From positions 248,001-312,000 of the forward strand of contig NZ_JOIU01000005.1 in NCBI RefSeq assembly GCF_000720135.1: 64,000 nt of DNA, given 5' to 3'. Within the stretch, counting starts at the first letter, position 1. Each line of letters starts with the position of its first letter. This DNA comes from Streptomyces sp. NRRL S-1022 (lineage in GTDB: Bacteria > Actinomycetota > Actinomycetes > Streptomycetales > Streptomycetaceae). Positions 18,299 to 26,547 of the stretch are shown piece by piece. Below the pieces are notes generated by a model. It worked only from the letters and a program-made list of their open reading frames with translations. It ran no database searches and was not told where the DNA came from. A program made the position numbers and the translations under genes.

Positions 18299-18876
18299 CG
18301 GCGACGAACGGCGGACCGACGCCCGGAAGCGACACGGCCGGTACCCGGCCGGGGGCCGGCAGCGACCCCGCGCGCGGCGACACCGTCTCCGCCGTCGTCC
18401 GCCAGTGGCGGGCCGTCCACCCCGAGCTGGACACCGGGCCCATGGAGATCATCGGCCGGATCAACCGCTGCGCCGCGCTCCTCCAGCAGGCCGAGGACGC
18501 CCCGCTGCGCCGGGCCGGTCTGAGCCGCGCCGAGTTCGACCTGCTCGGCGCGCTGCGCCGCACCGGCCACGAGCTGACCCCGGGGGAGCTGGCCCGGGAG
18601 ACCTTCTCCTCCGGGGCCGCCGTCACCAAGCGGGTCAAGCAGCTGACCGAGCGCGGGCTGGTCGAGCGGCGCGGCGATACCCGCGACCGCCGCGTCGCCC
18701 ACCTGCGCCTCACCGACGCCGGCCGTGACCTGGTCGACGGCATCCTCCCCGACCAACTCGCCTACGAGACCGCCGTCCTGTCCGTCCTGGCCCCCGACGG
18801 GCAGCACGAACTGGCCGGTCTGCTCGCCGAGTTGCTCACCCGCCTGGAAGGCCGCATCGGAGCACTGCGCGCGTGA
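18295..18876 (+). CDS. MarR-family transcriptional regulator
   Basis: A 193-residue winged-helix regulator starting at the ATG that overlaps the FUSC stop by four bases. The helix-turn-helix runs from about residue 90 (LTPGELARETFSSGAAVTKRVKQL), followed by the wing VERRGDTRDRRVAHLRLTDAG. The N-terminal 40 residues are an unusual disordered extension. It is likely to repress its own operon through the 18-bp palindrome at 16563. Confidence 0.9.
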   Translation: MTATNGGPTPGSDTAGTRPGAGSDPARGDTVSAVVRQWRAVHPELDTGPMEIIGRINRCAALLQQAEDAPLRRAGLSRAEFDLLGALRRTGHELTPGELARETFSSGAAVTKRVKQLTERGLVERRGDTRDRRVAHLRLTDAGRDLVDGILPDQLAYETAVLSVLAPDGQHELAGLLAELLTRLEGRIGALRA

Positions 18877-19128
18877 CCGGCCCCGGCCGGCCCCTCAAGT
18901 CCGCCAGGTGGGGCCGGGGATCCCCGCCCGCACGCTGACCCTCGCTCGCGGCCGGGGTCATCGGGAGCCGGGGCTTGGTTTGGGCCGTTGACGGGTGGAT
19001 ACAGGGCGGCCGGAAGCGGCGCCGCGGCTTGGCGGAGGGGACGAGCGTCCGGCATCCCGGCCGGCCGCGGCCCGGTGTCGGTGCCGTGGGCCGCGGCCGC
19101 CGGTGCCCCGGGCCCGCCCCCGTGCCCC

Positions 19129-19521
19129 TCAGATCCCCGGCCGGTACCGCAGGGGATGGTCCTCCGGGATCTCCACCAGGACGATGCGCGTGCCGTCCGG
19201 GTCGGTGATCCACATTTCGATCAGGCCCCAGGGTTCCCGCTGCGGAGGCCGGAGGATCTCGACCCCCCTGGCCAGCAGCTCCTCGTGCGCGGCCGTCACG
19301 TCGGCGACCTGGAACCACAGGCGCACGGGGGGCGACGGCGGGGTGTCGGAGCGGCCGGAGACCTCCAGGAAGCCGCCGCCGAGGAAGTACACCGTCCCGC
19401 GCTCGGGGCCCGTACCGAACTCCCGGTACACCGCCAGGCCCAGCTGCTCGCCGTAGAAGGCGCGGGACCGCTCGGGATCGGTGGGCTGGAGAAGCGTGCG
19501 GCTGCTGAGTACATGCACCAT
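19129..19521 (-). CDS. VOC (glyoxalase/bleomycin-resistance fold) protein
   Basis: A 130-residue single-domain vicinal oxygen chelate protein, start ATG at 19521. LQPTDPERSRAFYGEQLG near the N-terminus, YFLGGGFLEVSGR, LWFQVADVTAAHEELLARGVEIL and the closing ITDPDGTRIVLVEIPED are the usual two-half pattern. Such proteins bind metals for isomerase or dioxygenase chemistry or simply sequester small molecules; this one has no recognisable specificity. It is divergent from the GNAT gene. Confidence 0.88.
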   Translation of the reverse strand: MVHVLSSRTLLQPTDPERSRAFYGEQLGLAVYREFGTGPERGTVYFLGGGFLEVSGRSDTPPSPPVRLWFQVADVTAAHEELLARGVEILRPPQREPWGLIEMWITDPDGTRIVLVEIPEDHPLRYRPGI

Positions 19522-19591
19522 GCACCGGAGGCTAGCGGCAGCGTTACCCTCGTGCCTGGCTCAGCCACGCCCGAGATCGGAGACCGCCGCC

Positions 19592-20131
19592 ATGGACACC
19601 CCCGCCACCGGACTCACTTTCCGCGACGCCACCGACGGTGACGTCGACGCCTTGGTCGACCTCATCGAGTCGGCGTACCGAGGGGACAGCAGCCGGGCCG
19701 GGTGGACCACCGAGGCGGACATCCTGGAGGGCCAGCGGACCGACCCGGAGGGCGTGCTGGAGGTCGTCAAGTCGCCCGACAGCCGGCTGCTGACGGTGGA
19801 ACAGGACGGCCGTGTCGTCGCCTGCTGCCAGCTGGAGCACCGCGGGGACCACGCCTACTTCGGCATGTTCGCGGTCAGCCCGTCCCTCCAGGGCGCGGGT
19901 CTCGGCAAGACCGTCATCGCCGAGGCGGAGCGGCAGGCCCGGCAGACCTGGGGAGCCACCGAGATGCACATGACGGTGATCTCGGTCCGCGACGACCTGA
20001 TCGCCTGGTACGAGCGCCGCGGCTACCGCCGTACGGGACGGATGACCCCGTTCCCGTACGGCGACGAGCGCTTCGGCATCCCGCAGCGCGACGACCTGCA
20101 GTTCGAGCTGCTGGTCAAGAAGCTCGCCTGA
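19592..20131 (+). CDS. GNAT-family N-acetyltransferase
   Basis: A 179-residue acetyl-CoA dependent transferase. The ATG at 19592 is chosen because the longer frame would overlap the divergent VOC gene. The acetyl-CoA site is AVSPSLQGAGLGKTVIAEAE near residues 93-112, and the closing motif is WYERRGYRRTG near 141-151. The substrate is unknown. A MarR-type gene follows 33 bases later in the same direction. Confidence 0.9.
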   Translation: MDTPATGLTFRDATDGDVDALVDLIESAYRGDSSRAGWTTEADILEGQRTDPEGVLEVVKSPDSRLLTVEQDGRVVACCQLEHRGDHAYFGMFAVSPSLQGAGLGKTVIAEAERQARQTWGATEMHMTVISVRDDLIAWYERRGYRRTGRMTPFPYGDERFGIPQRDDLQFELLVKKLA

Positions 20132-20164
20132 ACAAGCCTGCCGGTCGGCTACCGGACAGCGCCC

Positions 20165-20641
20165 GTGGCCGCCCGTGGCCCGACCCGTCATGCCGGCGGC
20201 CTCCTGGAGAACACCCCAGAATTGCTGCCGATCGGCCACTGGCTCAACCGCACCGACAAGGCGCTCACCCGCTCCAAGAACGGCATGCTGGAGGAGTTCG
20301 GGCTCACGCGCGTCACCTGGCAGGTCCTCAACGTCATCCACGACACCCCCGGGACCGCCGACACCGAAGTCCTGTCGATCCTCGCCGCCAACGCCGACGC
20401 CGCCACGCCGGCCGAAGCCGTCGACACCGCACTCGCCGACGGCTGGGCGAGCCGTCCCGCACCGGGACTGCTCACCCTCACGCCCGGTGGCCGCCGGCGC
20501 CTGACCGACGTGGCCGCGCGCGTCGACGCGTTCCGCGAGCTGTCCATGGCCGGCATTTCCCTGGAGGAGTACCGCACGGCCGTCCACGTCCTGGAACGCA
20601 TGAACGGCAACCTCGATCCGGCGGCGAGCGCCGGCCATTGA
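20165..20641 (+). CDS. MarR-type winged-helix regulator
   Basis: A 158-residue protein with the MarR architecture: a helical start (IGHWLNRTDKALTRSKNGML), the DNA-binding region at about residues 48-105 (TRVTWQVLNVIHDTP...), then LLTLTPGGRRRLTDV. The recognition helix is less conserved than usual. The GTG at 20165 lacks a clear ribosome-binding site and the real start could be slightly downstream. It is probably co-transcribed with the GNAT gene and converges on the GDPD gene, 18 bases away. Confidence 0.72.
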   Translation: MAARGPTRHAGGLLENTPELLPIGHWLNRTDKALTRSKNGMLEEFGLTRVTWQVLNVIHDTPGTADTEVLSILAANADAATPAEAVDTALADGWASRPAPGLLTLTPGGRRRLTDVAARVDAFRELSMAGISLEEYRTAVHVLERMNGNLDPAASAGH

Positions 20642-20659
20642 GCGGGCCGGCGCGAGGGG

Positions 20660-21343
20660 CTAGGCCGTGAACCGTCCCGTGCGCTTGATCTCCGGGTAGT
20701 CCGTCGTCGCCCCGTCCAGCTCCAGCGCGCGGACGAGCCGCAGGTGGTCCTGCGTGTTGACCACCCAGCCGATGATCCGCAGCCCGGACGCGCGCGCGTG
20801 CTCGGCGATCTCCAGGGTGAGCCGGCGGATGTTGAGGCACACGGTCGCGGCACCCACGGCGACGGCGCGGTCCACCACGTCGGTGCCGTACCGGCTCGCG
20901 ACCAGCGCCGTACGCACGCCCGGCACCAGCCGTGCGATCTCGGCGATCGCCTCGTCGTGGAACGAGGACACCTCCACCCGCGCGGTCAGGTCCCGGGCGC
21001 GCATCACCTCGGCCAGCGCCCGCGCCGCCGCCACGTCCTTGATCTCGGCCTGCAACGGCGCGTGCACCGCATCCAGGACCTCCTCGAACACCGGCACCCG
21101 CTCCCCGCGGCCCGCGTCCAGGGCGCGCAGCTCGGCGAGGGTCTTCTCGGCGATCGGTCCGGACCCGTCGGTCGTACGGTCCACCTCGGCGTCGTGCATG
21201 ACGACCAGGGCGCCGTCTTTACTCAGGTGCAGATCGAGTTCGATCAGGTCGAGGCCGGCCCGCTGTGCGGCGACGAAGGAGCGGAGGGTGTTCTCGGGCT
21301 CGACGCCCATGACACCGCGGTGACCGATGGTAAGGAAGTTCAA
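20660..21343 (-). CDS. Glycerophosphodiester phosphodiesterase
   Basis: A 227-residue cytoplasmic GDPD (no signal peptide), TIM-barrel fold. It hydrolyses glycerophosphodiesters to glycerol-3-phosphate and an alcohol. The start is TTG at 21343. The metal and catalytic residues are visible in GHRGVMGVEPENTL (His, Arg, Glu, Asn) and IELDLHLSKDGALVVMHD (Glu, Asp, catalytic His). The C-terminal GWVVNTQDHLRLV matches the family end. Its likely role is recycling of phospholipid or teichoic-acid breakdown products. Confidence 0.92.
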   Translation of the reverse strand: MNFLTIGHRGVMGVEPENTLRSFVAAQRAGLDLIELDLHLSKDGALVVMHDAEVDRTTDGSGPIAEKTLAELRALDAGRGERVPVFEEVLDAVHAPLQAEIKDVAAARALAEVMRARDLTARVEVSSFHDEAIAEIARLVPGVRTALVASRYGTDVVDRAVAVGAATVCLNIRRLTLEIAEHARASGLRIIGWVVNTQDHLRLVRALELDGATTDYPEIKRTGRFTA

Positions 21344-21768
21344 GGTTCAACTCGCTTCCGTCGACGGCGGCTAGGCGGCGCGCGGACCGACGGACCCGTC
21401 CGGACGTCGTCGTCCACGCGGCAGGCTCGCAGCCTAACGGCCGCGCCGTGCGTTGAACCCGCAGCTGCGCCGGGCATTCGGGAGCGGGGCCAGGCGCCGG
21501 CTGGCCGGTATCCGCCCCGGCTGTCACCCTCGCGTGGGCGCGTCCCCTGCGCCTTGACCAACCCGGTCACCGCGCCTCGGCCGACTCGCCCACCGCCCTT
21601 ACCGGGCCACCCGCCATCGATGGAAGTGAGCGTCGTCACGGTTTACGACAGGAAAAATATCCGTGACCAAGGGAGCCAACAGAAAAATTTCCCGACTCCG
21701 CTCTTGCTGAGAGAAACCGGGTATGCATACGGTGTCCACACGCGAGGTTCTCCTGTGGAGGATGGGAC
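21344..21768. other. Regulatory gap upstream of the DUF6421 operon
   Basis: No supported gene. The right half drops sharply in GC. GTCACGG (21635-21641) and CCGTGAC (21661-21667) form an inverted repeat, and the motif GAAAAAT occurs twice about 30 bases apart (near 21652 and 21682). GTATGCATAC at 21721-21730 is a perfect 10-bp palindrome. A GTGGAGGAT ribosome-binding site ends the region just before the ATG at 21769. The promoter of the operon must lie here, but I cannot place it firmly. Confidence 0.5.
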
Positions 21769-23166
21769 ATGACGGAAGTTCTTGTGCAGTCGGGTGCGGA
21801 TGATCGGGTTTCTCCGCTGACCAGGGTGGTGGAGCACCCGGCCTGGCCCGTGCTCAAGGATGCCGTGGAGCAGATCCGGCCATGGCAGTCGAAGGACGGA
21901 TCGATCGACTTCGACGCCGAGGGTGCCCCGCAGCGGGCCGACGCCGCGGCGGCCGTCGCGCGTGTCGCGGACGCGGTCGAGCAGCTCTCCCCGCTCCTCC
22001 CGCACGATGCCGCCTACCACCAGGCGCTGGTGACGGACCTCCGCCGCTGGGCCGAGGGCGGCTTCCAGGTGCCGGACTTCCTGGACTCCCTGCTGGCCTT
22101 CAACCCGGCCGCGGACCGCGCCGACGGCCTGCAGCACCTGGTCGTCTTCCCGATGTACACGCAGAACGGCAACCCGGACCGCAACCTCGAGGCGGTCGTG
22201 CTGCGCATGGTCTGGCCGGACTGGCTGGCCGAACTGGAGCGCACCCGGTACGACAACCCGCTCTTCTGCGGCATCACCTTCGAGGACTTCACCTCGGGCT
22301 ACGACACCAACTCCGCGGTGCTCTTCCCGGAGACCATCGCCGTGCGCGAGGCGCCGGAACGTTTCTCCTGGGGTGGCATCTTCTGCGACCGCGAGGCCGC
22401 CCGCTTCCGCCGCGTGACCGAGTCCGCCGTCGACATCCTGGGCCTGGAGCTGCCCGAGGACATCGCCGCGATGGTCCACGACCAGAAGCGCTGCGAGGAG
22501 GCCTTCGTCCTGTGGGACATGGTGCACGACCGCACCCACAGCCACGGCGACCTGCCGTTCGACCCGTTCATGATCAAGCAGCGCCAGCCGTTCTGGATGT
22601 ACGGCCTGGAGGAGCTGCGCTGCGACCTCACCGCCTTCAAGGAGGCCGTGAAGCTCCAGGCGGACGGCGTCCCGCAGGCCCGTGACGTGCAGTACGCGGT
22701 GCTCTTCGACCGGATGTTCCGCTTCCCCGTCACCGGCGACCGCAACCGCAACTACGACGGCCTCGGCGGCCAGCTCCTCTTCGCCTACCTGCACAAGCAC
22801 GACGTCGTCCGCTGGACCGACAACAGGCTCTCCATCGACTGGGAGCGCGCCCCGCAGGTCACCAACCAGCTGTGCGCCGACATCGAGAAGCTCTACAAGG
22901 ACGGCATCGACCGCCCGAAGCTGGTGCACTGGTTCGCCGGCTACGAGCTGGTCTCCACCTACCTCGCCCCGCACCCCGGCTCCAAGTGGGCCAAGGGCCC
23001 GGACGCCCTGGACCTGACCCAGCCCCCGCGCAAGCTCGTGGACGACGTGCTTCCGGACGAGTTTCCGCTGAGCATGTTCTATGAGGCCCTGTCCAAGAAG
23101 CTGAAGAATGTGATCGCCTCCACCAAGGGCATCACGGCGGACAGCGCCGAGCCGGTCGCCGCGTGA
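21769..23166 (+). CDS. DUF6421 family protein
   Basis: A 465-residue soluble protein of a conserved Streptomyces family without known function. The start ATG has GGAGG upstream. A striking motif HDRTHSHGDLPFDPF lies near residues 249-263, followed by EELRCD about 25 residues later; this His/His/Asp/Glu cluster looks like a metal site, perhaps hydrolytic. No membrane segments or signal peptide. It is the first of three tightly packed genes with an SDR and a threonine aldolase, suggesting one pathway acting on a hydroxy amino acid or its precursor; that is inference. Confidence 0.8.
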   Translation: MTEVLVQSGADDRVSPLTRVVEHPAWPVLKDAVEQIRPWQSKDGSIDFDAEGAPQRADAAAAVARVADAVEQLSPLLPHDAAYHQALVTDLRRWAEGGFQVPDFLDSLLAFNPAADRADGLQHLVVFPMYTQNGNPDRNLEAVVLRMVWPDWLAELERTRYDNPLFCGITFEDFTSGYDTNSAVLFPETIAVREAPERFSWGGIFCDREAARFRRVTESAVDILGLELPEDIAAMVHDQKRCEEAFVLWDMVHDRTHSHGDLPFDPFMIKQRQPFWMYGLEELRCDLTAFKEAVKLQADGVPQARDVQYAVLFDRMFRFPVTGDRNRNYDGLGGQLLFAYLHKHDVVRWTDNRLSIDWERAPQVTNQLCADIEKLYKDGIDRPKLVHWFAGYELVSTYLAPHPGSKWAKGPDALDLTQPPRKLVDDVLPDEFPLSMFYEALSKKLKNVIASTKGITADSAEPVAA

Positions 23167-23204
23167 GCGACCGCGTCCAGCACACTGCTTCAGAGGGGAA
23201 GAAA

Positions 23205-23960
23205 ATGAGGAACGGCGCGAACGGGCCTCTCAGCGGTGCGGTGATCGCGGTGGCCGGCGCGGGTGGACCCGCCGGCCGCGCGGCTCTGCTGCGCCTGGCC
23301 GAGGCCGGGGCGACCGTCGTCGGTGCGGACAACGACCCGCAGCGGCTGTCGGAGGCCGTGGACGCGGCGCGCTACGCCTCCGGTGGCGCCTCCGTCACCG
23401 GCGACACCGTGGACCTGCTGAGCCTGCAGTCCACCCGGGACTGGGCCGCCCACATCGAGAAGGACTTCGGGCGGGTCGACGGCCTGGTGCACCTGGTCGG
23501 CGGCTGGCGCGGCAGCGAGACCTTCACCAAGACCAGCCTCGACGACTGGGACTTCCTGGAGCTGCTGCTCGTCAAGACCGTGCAGCACACCTCCCTGGCG
23601 TTCCACGAGGCGCTGCAGCGCAGCGAGCGCGGCCGGTACGTCCTGATCAGCGCGGCCGGCGCCTCGAAGCCGACCGCCGGCAACGCGGCCTACTCCGCGG
23701 CCAAGGCCGCCGCCGAGGCGTGGACGCTCGCCATGGCCGACTTCTTCCGCAAGGCGGGGGGCGCCGAGGGGCCGACGTCCGCGGCTACGATCCTGGTGGT
23801 GAAGGCGCTGGTGCACGACGCTATGCGCGCCGAACGCCCCAACGCCAAGTTCGCGGGCTTCACGGACGTCAAGGACCTGGCCGAGGCCATCGAGGGCGTC
23901 TGGAGCAAGCCCGCCGCAGAAGTGAACGGAAACCGTCTGTGGCTGACCGAGAAGCCGTGA
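23205..23960 (+). CDS. SDR-family oxidoreductase
   Basis: A 251-residue Rossmann-fold enzyme. The ATG at 23205 is preferred because AGAGGGGAAG lies ahead of it; an alternative GTG at 23163 overlaps the DUF6421 stop. The cofactor site is AVAGAGGPAGRAALLRLAEAG near residues 15-35, a variant glycine motif. Active-site Ser is in LISAAGAS and YSAAK holds the Tyr/Lys pair near 164-168. The stop overlaps the threonine aldolase start (GTGA), so translation is coupled. Confidence 0.88.
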   Translation: MRNGANGPLSGAVIAVAGAGGPAGRAALLRLAEAGATVVGADNDPQRLSEAVDAARYASGGASVTGDTVDLLSLQSTRDWAAHIEKDFGRVDGLVHLVGGWRGSETFTKTSLDDWDFLELLLVKTVQHTSLAFHEALQRSERGRYVLISAAGASKPTAGNAAYSAAKAAAEAWTLAMADFFRKAGGAEGPTSAATILVVKALVHDAMRAERPNAKFAGFTDVKDLAEAIEGVWSKPAAEVNGNRLWLTEKP

Positions 23961-25027
23961 ACCCTCCCAGGACCGACGCCCGTCGCCATCACGACCCGCA
24001 GGTCCGCGGTTTCGCCAGTGACAACTACGCCGGAGCCCACCCCGAGGTGCTGGCCGCCCTGGCCCTGGCCAACGGCGGTCATCAAGTGGCCTACGGCGAG
24101 GACGACTACACCGAGAACCTCCAGGGGATCGTCCGCAGCCACTTCGGCGCCACCGCGGAGGCCTTCCCGGTCTTCAACGGCACCGGCGCGAACGTCGTCG
24201 CCCTCCAGGCGGTCACCGACCGCTGGGGCGCGGTGATCTGTGCCGAGAGCGCGCACATCAACGTGGACGAGGGCGGCGCGCCCGAGCGCATGGGCGGGCT
24301 GAAGCTGCTCACCGTGCCCACGCCCGACGGCAAGCTCACGCCGGAGCTGATCGACCGGCAGGCCTGGGGCTGGGAGGACGAGCACCGCGCGATGCCGCAG
24401 GTCGTGTCGATCACCCAGAGCACCGAGCTGGGCACCCTGTACACGCCCGAGGAGATCCGGGCCATCTGCGAGCACGCCCACGCGCACGGCATGAAGGTGC
24501 ACCTGGATGGCTCCCGGATAGCCAACGCGGCCGCCTCCCTGGACGTGCCCATGCGGACGTTCACCAACGCGGTCGGCGTCGACATCCTCTCCCTGGGCGG
24601 GACGAAGAACGGCGCGCTGTTCGGCGAGGCGGTCGTCGTCATCAACCAGGACGCGGTGCGGCAGATGAAGCACCTGCGCAAGATGTCGATGCAGCTCGCC
24701 TCGAAGATGCGCTTCGTCTCCGTGCAGCTGGAGGCCCTGCTCGCCAAGGACCTGTGGCTGCGCAACGCCCGCCACGCCAACGAGATGGCCCAGCGGCTCG
24801 CCGAGGGCGTCCGCGCGGTGCACGGGGTGGAGATCCTGTACCCGGTGCAGGCGAACGGCGTCTTCGCCCGGCTCCCGCACGACGTGAGCGTGCGGCTGCA
24901 GAAGCGGTTCCGGTTCTACTTCTGGGACGAGGCCGCCGGAGTGGTGCGCTGGATGTGCTCCTTCGACACCAGCGAGGAGGACGTCGACACCTTCCTGGCG
25001 GCGCTCAAGGAGGAGATGGCCCGCTAG
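23957..25027 (+). CDS. Low-specificity threonine aldolase
   Basis: A 356-residue PLP enzyme (fold type I) that splits L-threonine or allo-threonine and similar beta-hydroxy amino acids to glycine and an aldehyde. The start is GTG at 23957, overlapping the SDR stop. FASDNYAGAHPEVLAAL opens the family pattern, VFNGTGANVVAL forms the phosphate site, HLDGSRIANAA holds the PLP-binding Asp, and SLGGTKNGALFGEAV the Schiff-base Lys near residue 217. It is the third gene of the DUF6421-SDR-aldolase operon, where an aldehyde product could be handled by the SDR. Confidence 0.92.
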   Translation: MNPPRTDARRHHDPQVRGFASDNYAGAHPEVLAALALANGGHQVAYGEDDYTENLQGIVRSHFGATAEAFPVFNGTGANVVALQAVTDRWGAVICAESAHINVDEGGAPERMGGLKLLTVPTPDGKLTPELIDRQAWGWEDEHRAMPQVVSITQSTELGTLYTPEEIRAICEHAHAHGMKVHLDGSRIANAAASLDVPMRTFTNAVGVDILSLGGTKNGALFGEAVVVINQDAVRQMKHLRKMSMQLASKMRFVSVQLEALLAKDLWLRNARHANEMAQRLAEGVRAVHGVEILYPVQANGVFARLPHDVSVRLQKRFRFYFWDEAAGVVRWMCSFDTSEEDVDTFLAALKEEMAR

Positions 25028-25046
25028 CCCGAAGTTCTGCATGGAT

Positions 25047-25105
25047 ATGCGATTACCCGAAAATTCATTGACGCTCGGGTGATCGCATTCCTATGCTCTG
25101 CGGGC
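25047..25105 (+). promoter_or_regulatory. Leaderless promoter with embedded 14-bp inverted repeat
   Basis: -35 TTGACG (25068-25073), an 18-base spacer and -10 TATGCT (25092-25097) end eight bases before the ATG of the transglutaminase-like gene, so the mRNA should start at or beside the start codon. ATGCGATTACCCGA (25047-25060) and TCGGGTGATCGCAT (25075-25088) form a 13/14 inverted repeat that brackets the -35 box and covers the spacer. It lacks a T-run, so operator is likelier than terminator. Confidence 0.75.
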
Positions 25106-25696
25106 ATGGAGCTGATCCAGAACACGGCCGAACTCTCCGCCTATCTGGCCGCCGACGAGGTCATCGACCACCATCATCCGGTGGTGCGGGAGACGGCCGC
25201 CCGCCTGGCCGCGGAGGCCGCGGACTCGTATGACTATGCACGGGCCGCCTACGCTTTCGTCCGGGACGCCATCCCGCACTCCCAGGACTCCGGCGACCTC
25301 CGTGTCACCTGGCGCGCCTCCGACGTGCTGGCCCTGGGCACCGGCATCTGCCACGCCAAGTCCCACGCCCTCGCCGCGCTGTTGCGGGCCGAGGACATCC
25401 CGGCCGCCCTGTGTTACCAGCGCCTGACCCGCGACGGGGGCGGCCACGCACTGCACGGCCTGGTCGCCGTCCGCTTCAACGGGGCCTGGCACCGGCAGGA
25501 CGCGCGCGGCAACAAACCGGGCGTCGAGGCCCGGTTCTCCCTGAGCGGCGAGCGGCTCGCCTGGATCCCCGACCCCGCCGCCGGCGAGCTGGACCACCCC
25601 GTGCTGTACGCCGAACCGCACCCGCTCGTCCTCGCCGCCCTGCGAGCCGCACCCGACCGGTCGTACCTCTGGCAGACGCTCCCCGACTCCCTGTGA
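25106..25696 (+). CDS. Transglutaminase-like cysteine hydrolase
   Basis: A 196-residue cytoplasmic protein of the transglutaminase/protease superfamily. The ATG at 25106 is set by the leaderless promoter. The catalytic triad is visible: Cys in GTGICHAKSHALAALLRA (about residues 80-97), His in GGGHALHGLVAV (about 114-125), and Asp in HRQDARGNK (about 132-140). Prokaryotic members cleave amide bonds or cross-link proteins. No signal peptide; target unknown. Two hairpins follow the stop. Confidence 0.88.
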   Translation: MELIQNTAELSAYLAADEVIDHHHPVVRETAARLAAEAADSYDYARAAYAFVRDAIPHSQDSGDLRVTWRASDVLALGTGICHAKSHALAALLRAEDIPAALCYQRLTRDGGGHALHGLVAVRFNGAWHRQDARGNKPGVEARFSLSGERLAWIPDPAAGELDHPVLYAEPHPLVLAALRAAPDRSYLWQTLPDSL

Positions 25697-25707
25697 ACCG
25701 ACTCCCC

Positions 25708-25738
25708 CTCAAGGAGGAGAATCCTTCTCCTTCTTGAG
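25708..25738 (+). terminator. Terminator hairpin after transglutaminase-like gene
   Basis: CTCAAGGAGGAGAA (25708-25721), loop TCC, TTCTCCTTCTTGAG (25725-25738): 13 of 14 pairs plus one G-T wobble, beginning 11 bases after the stop codon. Confidence 0.75.
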
Positions 25739-25757
25739 ACCGATGCCGTGACCCAAA

Positions 25758-25790
25758 CCGCCTGTGAGGCTGGGTCTCGATCACAGGCGG
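25758..25790 (+). terminator. Second hairpin, perfect 10-bp stem
   Basis: CCGCCTGTGA (25758-25767) and TCACAGGCGG (25781-25790) with a 13-base loop. It follows the first hairpin by 19 bases and may back it up, or may act in the leader of the protease operon downstream. Confidence 0.6.
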
Positions 25791-25995
25791 CATCTCGGTG
25801 CAGCCGGTCAACGGGGGATCCACAAGGGGGAAATCAGTCTTTTCCGGGACGCGTCGACTCTCCGCGCCCTCATTCCTTTCGCGTTCTTTCCTGCGACCTG
25901 GCATCCAGGACGTGATGTTTCACGCTGCGCCGACCGTGGAGCGATGCGAGTTCGTACTCGGCCATTGCCGCCTGCTCAATTCACGGGGAGAACAG

Positions 25996-26547
25996 TTGAA
26001 TCGAAGAATCGCACGAGTGTCACTCGGCCTGACGTCGAGTGCCGCGCTGGCCGTTGCCGGGACCCTGGCCGTCTCGGTCCCCGCCCACGCGACGTACTAC
26101 AGCGGGGGCATGCCCAAGCGGTCGTTCAGCGTCAAGACCGTCGGCATCAACGGCGAGTGGGTCAAGTACTTCGACACCGCCCGCGGCAACTGGAACCGCG
26201 CCGGTGTCGGGGCGAACATCAAGCGCAGCTCCAGCGCCAAGCCCAGCTTCACGGCCGGCAACTACAGCCAGAGCTGGTACGGCCTGTACGCGCCGTCCGG
26301 ATCGCGGGCGCACCGCTCCTTCCAGATCAAGGTCAACGCCACGACCCTCTGGCGGGACACGAAGAACATCCCCAAGTACGACAAGTGGGTGCGCAGCACC
26401 AGCACCCACGAACTGGGGCACGGGCTCAGCCTCGCCGACAACCCGAACACGAGCAAGGTCTCGCTGATGAAGCACAGCCGCGACCGCTCGAGGGTGCAGA
26501 CGCCGCAGCCCTATGACAAGTCCGAGGTGAAGAGGATCTACCGATGA
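25996..26547 (+). CDS. Secreted metzincin-like zinc metalloprotease
   Basis: A 183-residue exported protein. The TTG at 25996 is preceded by GGGGAG; the longer frame is unsupported. Residues 1-33 form a signal peptide with cleavage after VPAHA. The zinc motif is HELGHGLSLAD near residue 138, i.e. HExxHxxxxxD with Asp as third ligand as in snapalysin (M7), but Ser replaces the usual metzincin Gly. SLMKH downstream fits the Met-turn. It is small, like snapalysin or matrixin catalytic domains without a propeptide. The stop overlaps the start of the lipoprotein gene (ATGA). Confidence 0.82.
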   Translation: MNRRIARVSLGLTSSAALAVAGTLAVSVPAHATYYSGGMPKRSFSVKTVGINGEWVKYFDTARGNWNRAGVGANIKRSSSAKPSFTAGNYSQSWYGLYAPSGSRAHRSFQIKVNATTLWRDTKNIPKYDKWVRSTSTHELGHGLSLADNPNTSKVSLMKHSRDRSRVQTPQPYDKSEVKRIYR

